Part shown: in pieces, positions 1-8,957 of the stretch
Numbering within the stretch: position 1 is the first letter of the stretch
How the letters are laid out: the number at the start of each line of letters is the position of its first letter
Assembly: GCF_042453785.1 (NCBI RefSeq)
Contig: NC_091666.1
Location: 26,060,501 to 26,124,500 of the forward strand
Direction of reading: 5' to 3'
Source: Malus domestica
Lineage: Eukaryota > Streptophyta > Magnoliopsida > Rosales > Rosaceae
DNA: 64,000 nt
Position numbers and translations under genes: made by a program
Notes under the pieces: generated by a model
What the model saw: the letters and a program-made list of their open reading frames with translations, nothing else
What the model was told of the DNA's origin: nothing
The model's database searches: none

Positions 1-12
1 ATGTTGACATTG

Positions 13-235
13 GGAAAATATCCTTGCGGGATTCTTTTCTTAGAAATTTTGGAGGTTCTATTATCAGAATCGTTTATAGTATATTATGTGATTATAAATC
101 ATTTTAAACTTAAAAATTTAAAATTAAACATAAATAATACTTAACGAAAATTAACCGTACAATATATAATGAACGATTCCGATCACAGAATTACCAGGAT
201 TCCAAAGAAAGGAATCCGGCTAGGATCCTTTTCCA
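13..235. mobile_element. hAT-like MITE
   Basis: A 223-bp non-coding element is bounded by an 8-bp direct repeat TGACATTG at 5-12 and 236-243. Its ends are imperfect inverted repeats: GGAAAATATCC on the left, and the reverse complement of the right end reads GGAAAAGGATCC. An 8-bp target duplication is typical of hAT elements. It has no coding capacity, so it would need a transposase supplied elsewhere. The family assignment rests only on duplication length and small size. Confidence 0.65.
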
Positions 236-1177
236 TGACATTGTGTACGTGTTGGTGAAAGTACATTTGTGCCGTCCATGCATGCTTGACCTGTTGGAGC
301 AATGAAAGATTCAAGAATCTCTATAGAGATATGGGGGTTGTGTCTGTCACGTTGCCCTAGACCGACTGATGGAGTGTGATCGATATGATGAGTCTGATGA
401 TGACATCATGGTGGAAAATCAAATTACCATTTATTACGCAAACACCAATCTTAATCTTAAACATTCCATTATACCAAAATTAGGGTTTTTTTTTGTTTTT
501 GTTTTTGTTATGAATAATTCCCCATAGTCCATCTTAATCTGAACTGTCAACATTTTTTATTACCAAGTTTTGCAAAAAAAAAAAAAAAAAAAAAAAAAAA
601 AGACTGTTTGTGTGTTTGAATCATGTCACTGATTGTGGACATTTAGATATTGGTTGTCATGAGTAGGAGACCAAAGGAGACAAGTAGCTAGACAACAAGA
701 AGCAAGCGAGAAAGGAAGTTGGGACAAGTTACTTCTATTTAGCACTTTGAGGAGATTTGTCTTTCCTTTCATAAAAGGGTTGATTCGCGGCATGTCAAGC
801 CCTGGTAATGTTGATCTCTTTACATTGAATTAAACCACATGCTTCATCGCTTGTACGGACTTTCATCAATTCATTATTGAATGGGTAGTCAATACAATTT
901 TGAATGTTTTGCTTATATACAAAGTAACAAATATTATAATTGAATTGTTTGATCACTTTTTAGTCATTCATTGAAAGGGATACACGACTTAAACAATGAA
1001 AAGGAATTAGGATCTCAATGGAAATGTCGTCTGTTAACCAGTTTTTTTGAAATTCTTTTTTTGATAATTGGTAGGAATTTTATATCTTTATTTCCTTCTT
1101 AGCAAAATTTTTTTTTTTCCACAAGGTATATATCGTAATGTCTTTCTATAGGATTGCAAGTCTTTTTATTAGCTTGT

Positions 1178-1241
1178 GTTTGTGGTGCACAATTTTATGG
1201 AATGTAGGTGTTTGTGGTGCACAATTTTATGGAATGTAGGT
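1178..1241. repeat. Perfect 32-bp tandem duplication
   Basis: Two adjacent identical 32-bp units (1178-1209 and 1210-1241), each beginning GTTTGTGGTGCACAATT. Their perfect identity suggests a recent slippage or duplication event in non-coding DNA. Confidence 0.85.
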
Positions 1242-1285
1242 AGCTATTATGATTGATTTGATATCGATTCATCCTTTTTTTTTTA

Positions 1286-1437
1286 GGAAAACTAATGAAA
1301 AGGACTTGAAAACTTTGAGTTTTAACGATAAGGACAAAATAAAGGGTAAAGTGAATAGTACCATGATTGATTTTTTAGTGTAAAAATGTGGTTTTTCATT
1401 AAAGTGAACAGTACCAAGATCTTTTCGTTAAAGTTCC
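1286..1437. mobile_element. Small foldback/MITE-like repeat
   Basis: About 150 bp with imperfect terminal inverted repeats: GGAAAACTAATGAAAAGG on the left, and CTTTTCGTTAAAGTTCC on the right, which reads GGAACTTTAACGAAAAG in reverse. The two internal blocks containing GTGAATAGTACC and GTGAACAGTACC resemble each other. T-rich tracts flank both ends, so no target duplication can be assigned. Confidence 0.5.
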
Positions 1438-1614
1438 TTTTTTTTTTTGCTTCAGGAGTTTCATAATTGGATATTGAACCAAACCATGGGTAAATTATTA
1501 TTATTTTTTAAATCATATTATTTTCGGTGTATAGGATATATCAGTCATTTTATTATCTAGACCTTGGTCGTTCGTTTCTTAACCAAGGAAATAATTATAA
1601 AAAACAGTGGTTAT

Positions 1615-1959
1615 TGTTGAAAATACTAGTGGGTATTGAATGCCCACGTAGAAACTGAAAACATTGGTAGCAGTTTTCAATGACCATGCAAATTGGAAAG
1701 TGACTTTGGATGCAGGAGATCATGTTTGTCAAAGGTTACATGCTGTAAATTTCCATATGTAATTAATACGGTTGTTTGAGTTGCTCTATAAATAGAGCAC
1801 TCGAATGCAATCAAAGGATACGGAAAAACAGATCAATAATATCATCCATCCCCCCTAATTTTCCATCTCCTTGTGTTTTAATTACAGTGTGATATTTTAC
1901 CCTTGCTTCGGTCCACTCACTATAAAGGTTATCTCTCTAACTTTTACATTTATATAACA
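1615..1959 (+). repeat. Copia 5' LTR
   Basis: 345-bp LTR starting TGTTGAAAATACTAG and ending TATATAACA. It contains a TATA-like motif CTCTATAAATAGAG, the probable retroelement promoter. The sequence after it, CGTTATCAGCACGAG, is the candidate primer-binding region. I cannot assign the priming tRNA. Confidence 0.93.
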
Positions 1960-2253
1960 CGTTATCAGCACGAGTCTCTAAATATAACCATGTCTCATTT
2001 ACATTCACTAAACAAAAAGGGAAACCATTCTCTCATTTCTCTCCGCCGAACGAAAAAAAAAAAGTTTCCTCTAAGGTTTTTCCTGTTCATCTTCTTCCTC
2101 TGCCTCAATTGCGCAGTATACCCTCGCGACGAACTATTTGCTCCATGCCTGCTTGTAGTTCTCCAACTAGCGGTTACATACATCTTTGATTACTTGTTTG
2201 GCTTGGATATTGATTACTAACCCAGTATTTATTTATGTTGATTTTACTGCAAT

Positions 2254-2579
2254 CCAAGATGGTGCAGTACAATCGCCCATCTTGAACTGCAAATTTCATC
2301 TTACTGCGATCCAAGATGGTGCGGTATCATCGCCTATCTTGGACTGCAGATCTACTTTTACTGCAAATTTCAGGTGGAGCGGTATAATCGCCCACCTTGC
2401 TCTGCAAATTTACATTTACCTGTTGTTTAATTTCATTGCAACTTTAGGTGGTGCGGTATAATCGCCCACCCTGCTCTACGTATTTCAATTTTCTTGCTAC
2501 TTGAGTGGTGCAGACTAATCGCCCATTCCATGTTACATTCTTTCAATGAGAATGGTGCGGTACAATCGCCCTTCTCATT
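2254..2579 (+). repeat. Six-fold hairpin array in the Copia leader
   Basis: Six imperfect repeats each contain a shared loop close to TGCRGTAYAATCGC flanked by short complementary arms. Arms are at 2255-2262/2277-2284, 2311-2319/2334-2342, 2372-2377/2392-2397, 2447-2451/2466-2470, 2503-2508/2523-2528 and 2545-2552/2572-2579. The arm sequences differ between repeats (CAAGATGG, AGGTGG, GAGTGG, AATGAGAA) but the partner arm changes with them, while the loop is kept. This is the pattern of a selected RNA structure. It sits between the 5' LTR and gag, where packaging or dimerisation signals usually lie. The function is inferred. Confidence 0.75.
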
Positions 2580-2739
2580 CACCCTGAAAATCTCGAGCTA
2601 GAAGTTTAGAGTGCTTATCATTTTGGCCTGAAGATCAAAATAAAAAATTTGTAAGAACCAGAAGTTCTAACATTACATTCCTTTTGGAATACATATTATT
2701 GCAAGTTCTTACACATCTCATTTTCTTTCAGAAAAGAAA

Positions 2740-3798
2740 ATGGCGAACTTGGCAAAGCTTGAATATGCTGCCCTGGACATTACCGGGAAGAATTACCTTA
2801 CCTGGGTACTTGATACCAAGATCCATCTGGAAGCAGGGAATCTTGGATATACCATCAGGGAAGAAAGCAGCTCATCCTCTCAAGATCGGGCGAAGGCCAT
2901 GATCTTTATTCGCCGCCATCTTGATGAGGCACTAAAGAGTGAGTACTTAACGGTTGAAGATCCGTTAGCTCTCTGGGAGGCCTTGAGAAGCAGATACAAT
3001 CACCAGACAACGGTGATTCTTCCAAAAGCTTGCTATGAGTGGTCTCACCTGAGAATTCAGGATTTCAAATCAGTAGCGGAGTACAATTATGCGTTGTTCA
3101 GGATTACCTCTCAGATGAGGCTCTGTGGGGATACCATTACTGAGGAAATGTTGCTGGAAAAGACTTACAACGCATTTCATGCCAATAACGTGCTCCTGCA
3201 GCAGCAGTATAGAGCGCGAGGCTACACTGAATACAACCAGCTGATATCTGTGCTCTTGGTAGCTGAACAGAACAATGAGCTCCTGATGAAAAATCATAAT
3301 TCCCGACCTACTGGATCTGCACCATTCCCAGAAGTGAATGCTGCTTCCCTCGAAGTGAACGCCACATCCTCTGGTGGTGATTATCATAAACGAGGACGTG
3401 GCCACAAACGAGGTCGATGGAATAGGAAAGGCAAGAACCACGGTGGTCAGTTTCACAACCAGGTTCCGAGGCATAATTCTGGCCCGAGCTTCAAAAATGT
3501 GAATCGTCACAAAGGAAAAGCTCACATGACCAATGCTCCCAGTAACTCTGAAGGAGCCTGCCATAGGTGTGGTGGCAATGGGCATTGGGCGCGAACTTGT
3601 CGTACCCCAAAACATCTGGTGAAGTTGTATCAAGCCTCCCTCAAGGAGAAGGGTGTCGAGACCAATTTTCTCGACCAGGCTAAACCAATGGATATACCTG
3701 ATCCAGTGTTTGATTTATCAGGGCAATTTGACGCAACTCACCTCGATGTTTCAGACTTCATTATGGAAAAGGGGAATGAAGTATATCGGTCCGATTAA
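2740..3798 (+). CDS. Copia Gag polyprotein (nucleocapsid)
   Basis: A 352-aa open frame in the young Copia element. The N-terminal two thirds match the Copia gag/UBN2 type: an opening LAKLEYAALDITGKNYLTW block followed by a helical capsid-like region. A basic Gly/Arg/His-rich stretch (about residues 205-265) precedes a CCHC zinc knuckle, CHRCGGNGHWARTC, near residues 274-287. Gag would assemble the cytoplasmic particle and bind the element RNA. The start at 2740 is the first ATG of the open frame after the structured leader. The frame is intact, unlike pol. It ends about 100 bp before the pol region, which is in a different frame, so gag and pol are not one continuous frame in this copy. Confidence 0.9.
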   Translation: MANLAKLEYAALDITGKNYLTWVLDTKIHLEAGNLGYTIREESSSSSQDRAKAMIFIRRHLDEALKSEYLTVEDPLALWEALRSRYNHQTTVILPKACYEWSHLRIQDFKSVAEYNYALFRITSQMRLCGDTITEEMLLEKTYNAFHANNVLLQQQYRARGYTEYNQLISVLLVAEQNNELLMKNHNSRPTGSAPFPEVNAASLEVNATSSGGDYHKRGRGHKRGRWNRKGKNHGGQFHNQVPRHNSGPSFKNVNRHKGKAHMTNAPSNSEGACHRCGGNGHWARTCRTPKHLVKLYQASLKEKGVETNFLDQAKPMDIPDPVFDLSGQFDATHLDVSDFIMEKGNEVYRSD

Positions 3799-3896
3799 AT
3801 CGTTTATGTTTGATGTACTTTTATTATGCTGAACTTGTCGTCTAAAACTAGTTTTTCAGATTCAATAAAAGTGGCATGTAAAGTTCCTGTTATAAA

Positions 3897-6800
3897 TTGT
3901 TTGTTAACTGTGATTCCATTTACTCAGAAAGCATGGATAAAAACTGTGGTTATTCTCATAACATGAGAAATGGCGGAGATATTTGTCTTGCAGACAGTGC
4001 AACCACACATACAATACTTCATGATCGAAAGTATTTCTCAAGCTTAATGCTTACAAGAGTAGGGGTAACAACTATATCAAGACCTTCAAATGTGATTGAA
4101 GGCTCAGGGAAAGCCCAGATTATGTTACCAAATGGAACAATATTGTCCATACAAAATGCATTGTATGCTACTCGATCTACTTGAAATTTGTTGAGTTTCA
4201 AAGACATACGTCTAAATGGATACCACATTGAAACGAAAAGTGCAGAAAATGTGGAGTATCTATGCATTACCTCCAATGATACCCAGAAGCGTATATTGGA
4301 GAAGTTGCGTGGTTTTTCGAGTGGATTATATTATACATACATAAGGACAATTGAATCACATACTGTCATGAACCAGAAGTTCATTGATTCAAAAGTTTAC
4401 ATGCTTTGGCATGACCGTCTGGGTCATCCAGGATCCACCATGATGCGTAGGATCATTACCAACTCTAATGGACATCCATTATTGAGCAGAGACATTGCTA
4501 TCTCAAATGATAACCCTTGCAAGGCTTGTTCTCAAGGGAAGTTGGTAATAAGACCATCACAACTAAAGGTTGATGCTAAATCCTCATCATTTCTGCAAAG
4601 AATTCAAGGGGATATTTGTGGACCTATTCAACCATCTTGTGGACCATTTCGATATTTTATAGTTTTGGTTGATGCATCCACCAGATGGTCACATGTTTGT
4701 TTCTTGTCTACTTGGAATGTAGCTTTTGCGAGACTTCTTGCTTAGATAACTAAGTTACGAGCACAGTTCCCAGATTATCCCATTAAGTTAATCCGACTTG
4801 ATAACACTGGTGAATTTACGTCTCAAATCTTTGATGATTACTGCATGACATTGGGCATTGATGTTGAACACCATGTTCCTCATGTCCATACTCAAAATGG
4901 TTTAGCAGAAGCATTGATCAAGTGGCTTCAGTTAATAGCCTGCACTCTGCTTATGAAAACCAAATTGCCAGTTTCTGCATGGGGACATGCCATCCTACAT
5001 GCTGCATCATTGGTTCGATTGAGACCTATAGCCAACCACCAATACTCCTCAATACAACTCGTGTTTGGACATCAGCCAAACATTTCACATTTACAAGTTT
5101 TTGGTTGTGCTGTTTATGTGCCTATTGCACCCCCGCAACGCACTAAAATGGGACCTCAGCGTAGACTGGGAATTTATGTGGGTTTTGATTCATCATCTAT
5201 CATTAGATATTTGGAACCCTTGACATGTGATATGTTTACAGCTCGTTTTGCTGATTGTCATTTTGATGAGACAGTCTTCCCATCGTTAGGGGAAGAAAAG
5301 ACCGTTCCAGAAGAACGGAAACAACTGACATGGGTTGTTCCCACCTTGTCTCATTTTGATCCTCGAAGCATTTAATGTGAAAATGAAGTAAAGAGGATCG
5401 TTCATCTTCAAAGCATTGCCAATCAAATGCCAGATGCATTTAATGATGCTATGAAAGTGACAAAATTGCATATACCAGCTGCAAATGCACCTGCTAGAAT
5501 TGATGTCCCTATTGGAGAAAATAAAGTGGTAGCGAATGATTCATCTGGTGCACGCCTGAAGCGTGGTAGACCACCAGGTTCAAAAGATTCAGCCTCTCGA
5601 AAGAGAAAGACAAGGGCACAACTGAATCCAAATGAAATCATTTAGGAAGAAAGAATGAATGACAAATCCACAATTCATGATTCTGGACTTCCAGAAAAAG
5701 AAAATGTCCTCGATGAGACATATGTCCCTGAAGAGACAGAAGTACATGAAAGCAAAGAAATCTCTATAAATTATGCATGTACTAATGAATTGTGGGATTA
5801 GAATGAAATAATCATTGATGATATGTTCGCATTCGCAGTAGCCACTGAAACCATATTAAGTGATGATATTGAGCCCCACTCTGTTGATGAGTGCAAACAG
5901 AGACAAGATTGGCCTAAGTGGAAAGATGCAATCCAGGCAGAATTAAATTCCTTGGAAAGGCGAAGTGTTTTTGGACCAGTAGTCCAAACCCCGCCTGATG
6001 TAAACCCCGTGGGTTACAAATGGGTATTCATAAGGAAACGCAACGAGAAAAACGAGATTGCTAGATACAAAGCACCACTCATTGCACAAGGTTTTTCACA
6101 AAGACCTGGAATTGATTATGAGGAGACATACTCTCATGTAATGGACGCAATTACGTTCCGTTACTTAATAAGTTTAGTGGTTTCAGAAAAGCTTGACATG
6201 CGACTTATGGATGTCATCACTGCGTATCTATATGGAGAATTAGATACTGACATATACATGAAAGTCCTAGAATGACTTAAGTTGCCTGAAACAAGTAACA
6301 AACCACGAGGTATGCTCTGGATCAAATTAAGGCGATCATTGTATGGGCTGAAATAATCTGGACGAATGTGGTATAATCGTCTCAGTGAGTATTTGATCAA
6401 AGAAAGATATATCAACATTGTCATTTGCCCTTGTGTATTCATTAAGAAATCCAACCCTGGATTTGCTATAGTGGCAGTATATGTTGATGATATGAACCTA
6501 GTTGGAACTCCTGAAGAGCTCTATAAAACTGCTGAATATCTGAAAAGCGAATTTGAAATGAAAGACCTTGGGAAAACAAAATATTGTCTCGGCCTGCAGA
6601 TCGAGCATTGTGCTAGTGGAATTTTGGTCCACCAATCAGCTTACATTGAAAAAATTCTGAAGCGATTTGGCATGGATAAAGCTTATCCACTCAGCACACC
6701 AATGGTCGTTCGTTCTCTGGACATTAAGAAAGATCCATTCCGTCCAAAAGAAGATGATGAAATGGTCCTTGGTCCAGAAGTACCATATCTAAGTGCAGTA

Positions 6801-7523
6801 GGTGCTTTGTTGTATTTAGCACAATGTACTAGACTAGATATAGCTTTTTCAGTCAACTTGTTAGCCAGGTATAGCTCTGCTCCAACAATCCGTCATTGGA
6901 AAGGTGTCTAAGATGTATTGCGATACCTTCGTGGGACAACAGATATGGGTCTCTTTTACTCAAAGAACTCCACAAATGACCAGGTCCTTGTTGGATATGC
7001 AGATGCTGGTTTCCTCTCTGATCCGCATAAAGCCTGCTCACAAACTGGATATGTGTTCAAGAATGGAGATACAGCAATCTCATGGCGCTCAACAAAGCAA
7101 ACCTTAGTTGCTACATCTTCAAATCATTCAGAAATACTTGCTTTACATGAAGCAAGTCGTGAATGTTCTTGGTTAAGATCAATGATCCATCATATTCGGA
7201 ATTCATGTGGTCTACCTTCGAAGACAGATAATCCAACTGTCATTCATAAAGATAATGCAGCCTGTGTTGCCCAAATGAAGGAAAGATTCATCAAGGGCGA
7301 TAAGACTAAACACATATCTCCAAAGTTTTTCAGTGCACATGAGCTTCAGAAGGCTAAAGTTATTGAAGTCAGACAAATCCGTTCTAATGAAAATCTGGCA
7401 GACTTGTTCACCAAGTCCCTACCAAAATGCACGTTTCAGAAGTTAATGCAAAGTATCGGATTACGTCGACTTACCAAACAACTAAGTTTGGAGAATGCGG
7501 AATCAGGGGGAGATACATCTTAG
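3897..7523 (+). pseudogene. Copia pol region with eight in-frame stops
   Basis: All pol domains lie in one reading frame, with no frameshift but with stops at 4182, 4743, 5373, 5643, 5799, 6273, 6354 and 6909. Domains in order: aspartic protease (LADSATTH near 3987), pre-integrase zinc region (LWHDRLGHPG near 4408), integrase core (GDICGP near 4608, LDNTGEF near 4797), reverse transcriptase (GYKWVF near 6012, catalytic YVDD at 6480-6491) and RNase H (near 7000-7450, ending LADLFTKSLP). Catalytic residues are still recognisable. Several stops (CGA to TGA or CAA/CAG to TAA/TAG) look like single C-to-T changes, as expected from deamination of methylated cytosine. Not all fit that pattern. This copy should need enzymes in trans. 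Confidence 0.92.
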
Positions 7524-7550
7524 GGGGAGCATCCATGATACATGCTTGTT

Positions 7551-7727
7551 GTACTCTTTTTCCTTCGATTAGGATTTTTCCCACTGGGTTTTTCCTATCA
7601 AGGTTTTAGCGAGGCAACATAAGTATACTGAACACTATATCAACAATCCAGGTAAAGTTGTACTCTTTTTCCTTCGCTATGGTTTTTTCCCACTGGGTTT
7701 TTCCAAGCAAGGTTTTAACGAGACAAC
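7551..7727 (+). repeat. Duplicated 68-bp motif in Copia 3' leader
   Basis: Two imperfect 68-bp direct repeats (7551-7618 and 7660-7727), each running from GTACTCTTTTTCCTTCG through TTCCCACTGGGTTTTTCC to CGAGRCAAC. They lie between the pol stop and the polypurine tract AGGGGGAG at 7751-7758. Similar repeats are common in this part of plant Copia elements. Their role is not clear from the sequence. Confidence 0.85.
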
Positions 7728-7758
7728 TGATGTTGATATGTGGGCATCCAAGGGGGAG

Positions 7759-8104
7759 TGTTGAAAATACTAGTGGGTATTGAATGCCCACGTAGAAACT
7801 GAAAACATTGGTAGCAGTTTTCAATGACCATGCAAATTGGAAAGTGACTTTGGATGCAGGAGATCATGTTTGTCAAAGGTTACATGCTGTAAATTTCCAT
7901 ATGTAATTAATACGGTTGTTTGAGTTGCTCTATAAATAGAGCACTCGAATGCAATCAAAGGATACGGAAAAACAGATCAATAATATCATCCATCCCCCCC
8001 TAATTTGCCATCTCCTTGTGTTTTAATTACAGTGTGATATTTTACCCCTGCTTCGGTCCACTCACTATAAAGGTTATCTCTCTAACTTTTACATTTATAT
8101 AACA
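7759..8104 (+). repeat. Copia 3' LTR
   Basis: 346-bp copy of the 5' LTR, with one extra C and two substitutions. The TATA-like motif CTCTATAAATAGAG at 7928-7941 points towards the LEAFY gene, whose start codon lies 853 bp beyond the LTR end. Read-out transcription is possible but not shown by sequence alone. Confidence 0.93.
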
Positions 8105-8957
8105 GTTATAGACTATCCCTAAGTATATAAAAAAGGTCCCTTAACTTTTATGCTCAGCCATAATACTAACACGGGAAACCTATCTTAGCAAAATCGAGGT
8201 TATGTTAATGTCAACGAAGTTCTATGGTGTTCTGCCCTTCGTGTAGAAGAGGGTTTGATATGTCTGCAAATAAAAGTTACTCTTGTTTTTTGTAAGTAAT
8301 TTATGCGTATGCATTAAACTGTTATTTGTAAAAATAAAGAGAAACTTCAATAAGAAAAGTCGGACTCTTTTTTGGCTCATTTTCTCTCACAAACTCCCCT
8401 ACATTCAGCCTTAGTCGATAGAGTTTATATTTGAATCTAATGATGACATCATAGAAATTAGAAACTATATGAACTTTTTAATAACTTGCCCTACATGTCC
8501 GACCATGTAACTCCGCTACTAAAGTTTCTCTAGCAAAAATGACTCCTTGGATGCTGTACGAGTTCAAAGATAAATAAGAATCTAAGAACAAACCAAATCC
8601 AACCTTAAGGTCAACTCAAATCTATCAGAGCCATGCATAGATCTTTATTGGCTAGACCTAACAAACATAACAATTTAAAGAAGTTCTTTGGGTAGTGGGA
8701 CCAATTCGATGGACCCTAACAAGTTAAACGACACCTTCGTTTTGGTTGTTAAAATTTGGTTGGGTTTGGAAGTGTCAAGTTTGAATACAAGTATACGAAC
8801 TCCAGTTTGTCAGTTCCTCAGGAAACACTCATACAAAACAAAAGGGTAGTTTCGGAAGTATAAGAAAAACAGTCTTGCTTTTATAGGAACAGAACACTAC
8901 AAGCTCCCACAGAAAATAGTCTCCGTTCACACTGTGCTGTGTGGAGTTGTGGAAAAT
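8105..8957 (+). promoter_or_regulatory. Proximal promoter and 5' UTR of LEAFY
   Basis: The interval between the Copia 3' LTR and the LEAFY start holds no gene. A TATA-like CTTTTATAGGAAC motif lies near 8877-8889, about 75 bp before the ATG, so the 5' UTR would be short. The distal promoter is now separated from this segment by the 6.5-kb Copia insertion. I did not identify specific transcription-factor sites with confidence. Confidence 0.5.

Larger units (their letters stand above)
244..1614. other. Gene-free left flank of the Copia insertion
   Basis: No credible gene is seen here. The stretch is AT-rich, with a 28-bp A tract at 574-601, a perfect 32-bp tandem duplication at 1178-1241 and a small foldback element at 1286-1437. 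Before the Copia element inserted, this DNA was contiguous with the sequence now at 8110, so it is the former distal upstream region of the LEAFY gene. Confidence 0.5.
1615..8104 (+). mobile_element. Complete Copia-type LTR retrotransposon
   Basis: A 6,490-bp element has TG...CA LTRs (1615-1959 and 7759-8104) and a perfect 5-bp target duplication GTTAT at 1610-1614 and 8105-8109. The order is LTR, structured leader, gag, protease, integrase, reverse transcriptase, RNase H, 3' leader with duplicated motifs, polypurine tract AGGGGGAG and LTR. Integrase before reverse transcriptase defines Copia. The LTRs differ by only two substitutions and one C-tract length change, so insertion was recent. 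The pol frame is nevertheless interrupted by eight stops, so this copy cannot be autonomous as read. It lies in the same orientation as the downstream LEAFY gene. Confidence 0.95.

Noticed and set aside
1903-2461. Two overlapping open frames in the Copia leader (105 and 91 aa)
   Set aside because: They span the LTR border and the hairpin array, have no domain, and their repeated peptide phrases come from the repeats.
8934-8957. Upstream ATG as the LEAFY start
   Set aside because: It would add eight residues not found in LEAFY proteins. The family begins at MDPDAFS-type sequence, matching 8958.
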